Positions 58,989-64,000 of a stretch of 64,000 nucleotides of DNA are shown piece by piece. The notes under the pieces are model-generated. The model searched no databases and had not been told where the DNA came from. It saw only the letters and a program-made list of their open reading frames with translations. The stretch's first letter is position 1; every line of letters begins with the position of its first letter. Source of the stretch: an uncultured Flavobacteriales bacterium (GTDB lineage Bacteria; Bacteroidota; Bacteroidia; Flavobacteriales; Weeksellaceae); NCBI GenBank assembly GCA_937876095.1, contig CALFIE010000003.1, forward strand, positions 20,254 to 84,253, written 5' to 3'. The position numbers and the translations under genes were made by a program.

Positions 58989-59264
58989 GCCTATGTAAAA
59001 TTGATACAAAAACATAAAGAACCTGTGTTAAATTTACGCAGGTGTAACCAAAACCTGTATCACTTTTATACCTTTTCGAGTTGTATTTGAGTAAAGAATA
59101 CATGGACTAACCCTATTGGAAAGATTTATAAGATGATTACAATTTTCAGTAAAAAAATAATCAAATATACCCTGCGTAATAAAGACGCACCACATTACTA
59201 AACCTGCGTAAATTTTACATAGGTGTAACAAAAACTTATGCATAAAAAAAACACAGGTTAACCT
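58989..59264. repeat. Palindrome array (ACCTRYGTAAA-type), possible oriT or operator
   Basis: Two 23-bp near-palindromes ACCTGTGTTAAATTTACGCA(GGT) at 59021-59043 and ACCTGCGTAAATTTTACATA(GGT) at 59202-59224 each pair 9 of 11 bases. Each is followed by GTAACaAAAAC. Half-sites occur at about 58990 (CCTATGTAAAA) and 59171 (CCTGCGTAA), and a perfect 10-bp palindrome AGGTTAACCT at 59255-59264. The array lies about 1.2-1.5 kb before the relaxase. Confidence 0.6.
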
Positions 59265-59496
59265 CATTTTGCGTACATTTTTTCTCTTTCAAAGCAAAAA
59301 ATATATAAAACAATTCATTATTAATATTATTTATACTTTTTCAAGGCTCAAAAATGATTGTCTTTTATTTAGCAAGATGTGTCTTTGTACCCACAAACTT
59401 TTCAAGTTTTGCGTCCAAAGACTCTCTTGCTTTTTTGCAAAAAGGGGAAAAAACTGCGGAACTTGTTTTTTTTATTAACAAATTGGACTTAATTTT

Positions 59497-59560
59497 CCAG
59501 ATTAGTCCAAAATATTCTTTTTTAATCTTTAGAGAATCCAGATTAATCCAAACTATTCTT
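59497..59560. repeat. 23-bp direct repeat upstream of secreted protein gene
   Basis: CCAGATTAGTCCAAAATATT(CTT) at 59497-59519 and CCAGATTAATCCAAACTATT(CTT) at 59538-59560 differ at two positions. Spacing is 41 bases, about four helical turns. Likely regulator-binding sites for the gene at 59642. Confidence 0.65.
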
Positions 59561-59641
59561 ATTTAGCCCAAACCCTTTGAATACTATTGTTTTAAAGATT
59601 TTTAACGCTCAATTTTGCCTCAGAATTTTAATCAAAAAGAG

Positions 59642-60436
59642 ATGAAAAAATCGAGCTATCTTTTATTCGTATTATCTACAACTTTCATTTACGGACAAGT
59701 TGGGATTAACACCCAAACTCCAGAGACTACTTTAGAAGTTGTAGGAAAACCAAATGATATTAGTCATTATGATGGAATTATTCCACCACGTATTACAGGA
59801 AATCAATTAGCAGCCAAAACGTATTCATCTGCTAAACAAGGAGCAGTGGTTTATGCAACATCCACTCCTTCAAATTTGACAGGTCAGGTCAAAAATATTA
59901 CCGAAGCAGCCCCTTATTATTTTGACGGAACCTTATGGCGGTCTTTTTCAAAAGAGATAGCTCCTATTGAATATTATATCGTATTAACATTAGATTCAAA
60001 CAGCACAGCTGGACTAACAGCAACTTCGGTATGGTCTGCACCAGTGAACTATTGGGGAAATACCAATACCTATCTGACCGCCTCAAAATCCTATACCATC
60101 GGAACCAAAAATTTCGGAGGATTAAAGGGAGCTATAACATTCAGAAAAATTCAAGGTATCGTCAATGTTCATTTTCAAATCTACAGATCCTCAGATTCTG
60201 CCCCCATCACTGGAGATGCTTTTATTAGCATTGCTAATATATACAGCGATATAGGGTATATTCCGAATCAGATTGCTCTGCTACATTCCGAAAATTCTAC
60301 GCAGTATTTTCCTGCCTTACTCGAAAATTATGCCATACAAATTCCGCAGACATCTTTAAATGCAATGTCCACCTCTTACTACACTTATGGAGAAGTACAG
60401 GGATACTCCAACTGGAGGAAACCTTATTTGCCATAG
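59642..60436 (+). CDS. Secreted hypothetical protein
   Basis: 264 residues from the ATG at 59642. A Sec signal peptide (MKKSSYLLFVLSTTFIYGQ) is followed by the flavobacterial GQVGINTQTPETTLEV motif, common at the start of secreted surface or tail-fibre-like proteins. The rest is beta-rich. No catalytic motif is seen. It is a cargo or surface gene positioned before the mobilisation operon. Function unknown. Confidence 0.7.
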   Translation: MKKSSYLLFVLSTTFIYGQVGINTQTPETTLEVVGKPNDISHYDGIIPPRITGNQLAAKTYSSAKQGAVVYATSTPSNLTGQVKNITEAAPYYFDGTLWRSFSKEIAPIEYYIVLTLDSNSTAGLTATSVWSAPVNYWGNTNTYLTASKSYTIGTKNFGGLKGAITFRKIQGIVNVHFQIYRSSDSAPITGDAFISIANIYSDIGYIPNQIALLHSENSTQYFPALLENYAIQIPQTSLNAMSTSYYTYGEVQGYSNWRKPYLP

Positions 60437-60464
60437 AAAATAGCTACAAGGAGTTTGATAAAAA

Positions 60465-60821
60465 ATGGAAAAAAGAGACTATATAAAAATTAGGATATCC
60501 AAAACAAGAAAACAACACTGGAAAAAAATTTGCAAAGAAAAAAACATCACCCTAACCAACTTAATCATCGCATCAGTTGAGAACAGAATTCTAGAAGATG
60601 AGAGAAAAAAGATATTGACGTTCATTGAAAAACAAGACAACATCTTCATAAAAATTGAAACCAACATTAATCAAATTGCCAGAATTGCAAACTCTCAAAA
60701 ATTTATCAGCAGTAAGGAATTAAATTATTTCCAAAACCAACTTGATGAAATAACCGATTTAAAAAAACAGCAAAACAAAATTTTCACAAAAATCTACTCC
60801 TTAATTGCAAATGATAGTTAA
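60465..60821 (+). CDS. MobC-like relaxosome accessory protein
   Basis: 118 residues. A short N-terminal strand followed by helices (KIRISKTRKQHWKKICKEKNITLTNLIIASVENRIL) is consistent with a ribbon-helix-helix DNA-binding protein, and the second half resembles MobC (NINQIARIANS). It overlaps the relaxase start by 11 bases. It probably assists nicking at oriT. Confidence 0.8.
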   Translation: MEKRDYIKIRISKTRKQHWKKICKEKNITLTNLIIASVENRILEDERKKILTFIEKQDNIFIKIETNINQIARIANSQKFISSKELNYFQNQLDEITDLKKQQNKIFTKIYSLIANDS

Positions 60822-62316
60822 GATTTTAGGTTCTGCAAGTTCCAATTTTCACGGAGTACAGTATAACGATAAAAAAGTAGAAAAAGGAACTGGTGAGTTG
60901 ATGCTGATGAAAAATTTTCCTTCCTTCATTAATGAAAACAGCAGTCAGGAAGGAGTTAGAAATTACCTCAAATCCATTTCAAAAAACGAGAAAGTAAAGA
61001 AACCCCAGTTCCACGCCGTAATTTCTACAAAATTTCAACAGCACAACAAAGAAGAATTGGCAAAAGTTGCGGAAGATTTTATGCAGGAAATGGGTTATGG
61101 GAATCAACCATTTATTGTAGTTTTTCATAACGATACTGAAAATAACCACGTTCATATTGTTTCCACGAGAGTAGATAAATCGACTGGAAAAAAGCTCAAC
61201 GACAGCTATGAAAAACTCAAAGCCCAAAAAGCGCTGACCGATGTAAAGGAAAGGATTTATGGCAAAAACAACGAAGAGATTATTAGCAAACTTTTGAGCT
61301 ACAATATAAGTTCGTTGAAGCAACTGGAAATCTTAATGGAAAGAAACGGATTCAAGTTGGCAAAGAACAAAAATGATAAAAATGCTTTGGATATTCTAAA
61401 AAATGGAGTTCGAGAGAAAACAATAAATGGAAATCAGCTCGTTTTCAGCAATGTTAAAAATGACAATAGAACAAAGCAAATCAAGGCGATTTTGAATAAA
61501 TATAAAGAGGTATATTCTAACAAGGTTTTCAAAGTGGAAGACCGGAGACATTTAGAAAAAATGCTTCCTGAAGAAAAACAAAAAGAAAATTGGAAGCCTA
61601 AAATTGAATTTGAAAGCGAGCTTCAGAAAAAGCTCAGAGAAGTGTTTGGAATTGATGTAGTTTTTCATCAAGTCGATGAAAAATCTCAAAGCAAAGAAAA
61701 ATCGGAAGGCGGACTCCGCCCTTTTGGTTACACTTTAATTGACCATAAAACCGAAACGATTTACAAAGGAAGTGATATTCTGAAAATGAATGATTTGTTT
61801 GAATTCACTTCCGAAGTAATGGATAAGAAACTATTTGAAAGCTTAAAAGATTACAATTTATCAGATGAAATTTCTAAACAAGTGTTGATAGAATATCTGA
61901 AGCAGGAGAATCCGGAAAATGTTCCGAAGGGTTTTATGCTTTTCGAGAACAAGAAAAGAAAGAGCAAGGAAGTATTCAATTCGATAAAAAATGAGGTAAG
62001 AAACTATCTCAAAACACAAAGCAATAATAACGTTAAAATCATAAAATCAGAAGAAGGAATCTATTATGCAGTTAACGCAAAACAGCATTATGTAGGAGAA
62101 CTTCAATCATTAATTGGAGAAAAGGAATATCAAAAATTTTTAAATCCAAATCAAACCAATGAAGCTAAAACAATAAACCAGACTGAAAGTAATGAAGCAA
62201 AAGAATTATCAAAAGCAGTAAATGAAATGTTTTTTGAATGGACAAAACATTCAGGAACATCAAAAGACCCTGCGGAAGAAGAACTCAAAAAAAGAAAAAA
62301 AAGAAAGAAATTATGA
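60811..62316 (+). CDS. Relaxase / mobilisation nuclease
   Basis: 501 residues from the ATG at 60811. The relaxase domain covers about residues 1-160: Y18 as candidate catalytic tyrosine, H106 (VVFHND) and the metal-binding pair H113/H115 in NNHVHIVSTRVD. The C-terminal part is charged and probably binds partners. It should nick the element at oriT and pilot the strand. It overlaps the mobC-like gene and the following ParA gene (ATGA). Confidence 0.92.
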   Translation: MIVKILGSASSNFHGVQYNDKKVEKGTGELMLMKNFPSFINENSSQEGVRNYLKSISKNEKVKKPQFHAVISTKFQQHNKEELAKVAEDFMQEMGYGNQPFIVVFHNDTENNHVHIVSTRVDKSTGKKLNDSYEKLKAQKALTDVKERIYGKNNEEIISKLLSYNISSLKQLEILMERNGFKLAKNKNDKNALDILKNGVREKTINGNQLVFSNVKNDNRTKQIKAILNKYKEVYSNKVFKVEDRRHLEKMLPEEKQKENWKPKIEFESELQKKLREVFGIDVVFHQVDEKSQSKEKSEGGLRPFGYTLIDHKTETIYKGSDILKMNDLFEFTSEVMDKKLFESLKDYNLSDEISKQVLIEYLKQENPENVPKGFMLFENKKRKSKEVFNSIKNEVRNYLKTQSNNNVKIIKSEEGIYYAVNAKQHYVGELQSLIGEKEYQKFLNPNQTNEAKTINQTESNEAKELSKAVNEMFFEWTKHSGTSKDPAEEELKKRKKRKKL

Positions 62317-62963
62317 TTATCACATTTGCCACGCAAAAAGGAGGAACAGGAAAAACGACACTTGCCATTGCCTTTGCTAATTACATTTCTGCTTTATCAG
62401 AAAGGAAAATAAAGGTATATGATTTCGATTTTCAAAAATCCTTCTACTACAAATGGAAAGAAGACGAACAGTCAGACCTTCCAAAATTTTATGAAGTAGA
62501 AACCATTGGCGAAGACGAAGAGCAACCTTTTTCCGATTTTGAAACCCTCATTAATATGAAGGAAAGTGAAGAGATCAACCTTTTTGATTTGGCAGGAACA
62601 CTCGACCAAAAATATAGTGATTTACTCATTTACAGCGATTTTATCATCATTCCTTTTGAATATTCTGATGTATCGGTAAAATCAACTTTGGTATTTAAAA
62701 ATCTGTTAGGCTTACTGGAAAGTGAAGCAGAACGAATATTTATCAGATCCAAATACGACAAAGGCTACAAATACCCTAACCAAAAGGAAATGGATGAAGA
62801 AATTTCAAAATATGGAACACTCATTGAAAATCCTGTACTCAAAAGAAACTGCCTTCAAACCATAGATACCAGAAAGCTGACCTACGAACAAAAATATGCC
62901 GTAAAAAAGCCTTTTAATGAAATTATTGACCAAATAAACAGCATTTTAAAAATAACCCTTTAA
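62313..62963 (+). CDS. ParA-type ATPase (TraA of conjugative transposon)
   Basis: 216 residues from the ATG at 62313. The deviant Walker A KGGTGKTT is at residues 9-16, followed by YDFDFQKSFYYKWK (Walker A') and NLFDLAGTLDQKYSDLL (Walker B). ParA-like proteins of this kind are called TraA in Bacteroidetes conjugative transposons. It may position the element or transfer machinery. It overlaps the relaxase stop by 4 bases. Confidence 0.88.
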   Translation: MIITFATQKGGTGKTTLAIAFANYISALSERKIKVYDFDFQKSFYYKWKEDEQSDLPKFYEVETIGEDEEQPFSDFETLINMKESEEINLFDLAGTLDQKYSDLLIYSDFIIIPFEYSDVSVKSTLVFKNLLGLLESEAERIFIRSKYDKGYKYPNQKEMDEEISKYGTLIENPVLKRNCLQTIDTRKLTYEQKYAVKKPFNEIIDQINSILKITL

Positions 62964-62975
62964 ATAAAAACACAA

Positions 62976-63512
62976 ATGTTAAAATATTCACTTATCCTTC
63001 TAGGAGCCTATTTCCTGTACTATGCTGGAAACATAGTTTACGACCTTTTTTTAAAAAAAGAGAAAACCATACCTACCAATGCTACAGAAGAATTTTCACT
63101 TGCTGATTTTGCGCAGTCAGAGAACCTTCCTCCAAGTTCAGTCGGAATTGAAGATGTAGAAAATATTCGCACTCCAAAATCTTTCTTGAAAAGTGAAATT
63201 CCGACAGCTCAAGCTCAAAACACCTTTGAAGAAAACCCCGATTTGGAAGAATTAAGAAGAAGATTTGAATCCGAACAAGACTTGGATGGTTTTGACCAGT
63301 TGGAAGAACCAATAAAAAATACAACTGAAAATATAGAAGCTATTCAGTCAAAAAATAACGAAAATCATCAAAACCATATTCAAGAAGAACAAGGTTTATC
63401 CATTCAAAAATCAAACAGAAATAAGTGGCATCAATTGCTCAATCTGGCAGAAACCAGCGTGCAGATGATTTCCCATAATGACGGATATAAGATATATCAT
63501 TCCATTATGTAA
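62976..63512 (+). CDS. Conjugal transfer-associated membrane protein
   Basis: 178 residues. One N-terminal membrane segment (LKYSLILLGAYFLYYAGNIVYDLF) is followed by a long acidic, probably disordered region with NPDLEELRRRFESEQDLDGF. The position between TraA and TraE, where conjugative transposons carry TraB-D type genes, suggests a transfer function. No family is recognised. Confidence 0.65.
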   Translation: MLKYSLILLGAYFLYYAGNIVYDLFLKKEKTIPTNATEEFSLADFAQSENLPPSSVGIEDVENIRTPKSFLKSEIPTAQAQNTFEENPDLEELRRRFESEQDLDGFDQLEEPIKNTTENIEAIQSKNNENHQNHIQEEQGLSIQKSNRNKWHQLLNLAETSVQMISHNDGYKIYHSIM

Positions 63513-63633
63513 GTTACAATAAAAATATTTAAAGCGCTCAAAAACAACGTATTAAAAAACCGTTGCAGGGTATCCTATGCTCTAATCTTAACCCCTCAAA
63601 TTCAATATTAACCTTTTTAAAACCTTATGTATT

Positions 63634-63954
63634 ATGAATCAAAAATTTAAAAAACACCAAATGATGAAAAAAGTATTTACTGCTTTCATCCTTCTTTTAG
63701 CCATTTCTCCAGCCTTTGCACAAGGAGGTGCCACTGCCATTTCCAACGCAGCAAGTGACATCAAAGATTATTGGGATCCCATCAAGCTGATTTTAAAAGC
63801 CGTGGGCGGACTAGTTGGTTTCATTGGTGGTCTTCGAGTGTATAATAAATGGACGAATGGAGACCAAGATGTCAACAAAGAAATCTTGGGTTATGGAGGA
63901 GCAATGATTTTCCTCATTGTCGTTCCAGAATTCGTCACCGCATTTTTTGCCTAA
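63634..63954 (+). CDS. traE: Conjugative transposon protein TraE (DUF4134)
   Basis: 106 residues. The signal peptide and two membrane segments (KVFTAFILLLAISPAFAQ; IKLILKAVGGLVGFIGGLRVYNKW; GGAMIFLIVVPEFVTAFFA) match DUF4134, the VirB2-like pilin subunit of Bacteroidetes ICEs. The real start may be one of two adjacent ATGs at 63661/63664, which gives a shorter signal peptide. Confidence 0.9.
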   Translation: MNQKFKKHQMMKKVFTAFILLLAISPAFAQGGATAISNAASDIKDYWDPIKLILKAVGGLVGFIGGLRVYNKWTNGDQDVNKEILGYGGAMIFLIVVPEFVTAFFA

Positions 63955-63955
63955 A

Positions 63956-64000
63956 ATGGGATTTTACCTTTACAAGGGGCTTAAAAAACCCCTTGTATTT
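63956..64000 (+). CDS. traF: Conjugative transposon protein TraF (DUF4133), 5' end
   Basis: One base after the TraE stop, an ATG opens a frame reading MGFYLYKGLKKPLVF to the window edge (15 codons). This matches the N-terminus of DUF4133 TraF proteins, which follow TraE in all known Bacteroidetes conjugative transposons. The protein is incomplete. Confidence 0.7.
   Translation, partial: MGFYLYKGLKKPLVF

Larger units (their letters stand above)
58727..59641. other. Non-coding region between cargo and mobilisation genes
   Basis: About 915 bases with no convincing gene. It contains a 20-codon fragment at 58758-58820 (MEDGHSGRLISKDGKVTIYK), possibly a gene remnant, a set of ACCTGCGTAAA-like palindromes (58989-59264) and a tandem 23-bp direct repeat (59497-59560). 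Mobilisation genes follow, so part of this region may be oriT. Confidence 0.6.
28880..64000. mobile_element. Integrative and conjugative element (left end and centre; right end outside)
   Basis: From the tyrosine integrase to the window end every plasmid or ICE function appears in the order known for flavobacterial ICEs: integrase, RteC-like, excisionase-like HTH, DUF3853, Rep with iteron origin, Toprim protein, ssb, PRTRC genes, cargo, MobC-like protein, relaxase, ParA-type TraA, TraE (DUF4134) and the beginning of TraF (DUF4133). The nitrate/molybdenum cofactor block sits between the PRTRC ThiF gene and the mobilisation genes. The left boundary is placed near 28.88-28.96 kb by inference; no matching right end can be seen. 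Confidence 0.85.

Overview
The window is AT-rich DNA from a Bacteroidota chromosome, most likely class Flavobacteriia and probably the Chryseobacterium/Weeksellaceae group. Evidence: almost no Shine-Dalgarno motifs, promoters of the TTTG-N19-TAnnTTTG type, zinc-ligand-poor forms of ribosomal proteins S4, S14 and L36, a flavobacterial SAM-I riboswitch, and CtlX- and DUF3853-type genes. The genus is inference. No tRNA or rRNA gene was seen.

Region 1 (1-12.8 kb) is ordinary core metabolism, mostly on the minus strand: a DUF4178 gene coupled to a speD-like gene, the guanidino-group hydrolase ctlX, cutC (plus strand), a methionine block (hom, metX, and metY behind a SAM riboswitch with terminator), an amidinotransferase-fold enzyme, gltA, eno and a small lipoprotein. 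Region 2 (12.85-26.85 kb) is one minus-strand run of 28 genes from rplC to rplQ: the S10, spc and alpha ribosomal operons with secY, infA, rpmJ and rpoA. It starts from a consensus promoter in front of rplC; rpsJ is not there. pncB and a DUF1801 gene follow on the plus strand.

Region 3 (about 28.9 kb to the window end) is the left and central part of an integrative and conjugative element (ICE). In order it carries a tyrosine integrase, an RteC-like gene, small HTH genes, a plasmid-type Rep protein with a seven-iteron, two-DnaA-box origin, a Toprim protein, a histone H1-like gene, ssb, a PRTRC cluster (E, C, a 58-residue protein, F-like, B, ThiF), then cargo, then MobC-like, relaxase, ParA/TraA, a membrane protein, TraE (DUF4134) and the start of TraF (DUF4133). 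The right end lies outside the window.

The cargo (41.9-58.7 kb) is a nearly self-contained nitrate-reduction island. A 14-gene minus-strand unit encodes a cytochrome b-like membrane subunit, a NasA/NapA-family molybdenum catalytic subunit, a four-cluster ferredoxin, a Tat-signal Rieske protein, a small membrane protein and molybdenum cofactor synthesis (moaA, moeA, mobA, moaD, moeB-rhodanese, moaE, a moaC-moaB fusion), plus a TauE/SafE permease and a frameshifted methyltransferase. A divergent plus-strand unit encodes two NarK-type transporters, an outer-membrane barrel, a broken cytochrome c gene and a RIC/ScdA repair protein. The likely job is nitrate import, quinol-linked reduction to nitrite, export and repair of nitrosative damage. 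No nitrite reductase, molybdate ABC transporter or nitrate-responsive regulator is visible. The most unusual points are the ICE location, the mixed architecture of the reductase, an insertion domain inside the first NarK, and the iteron origin in an integrating element.
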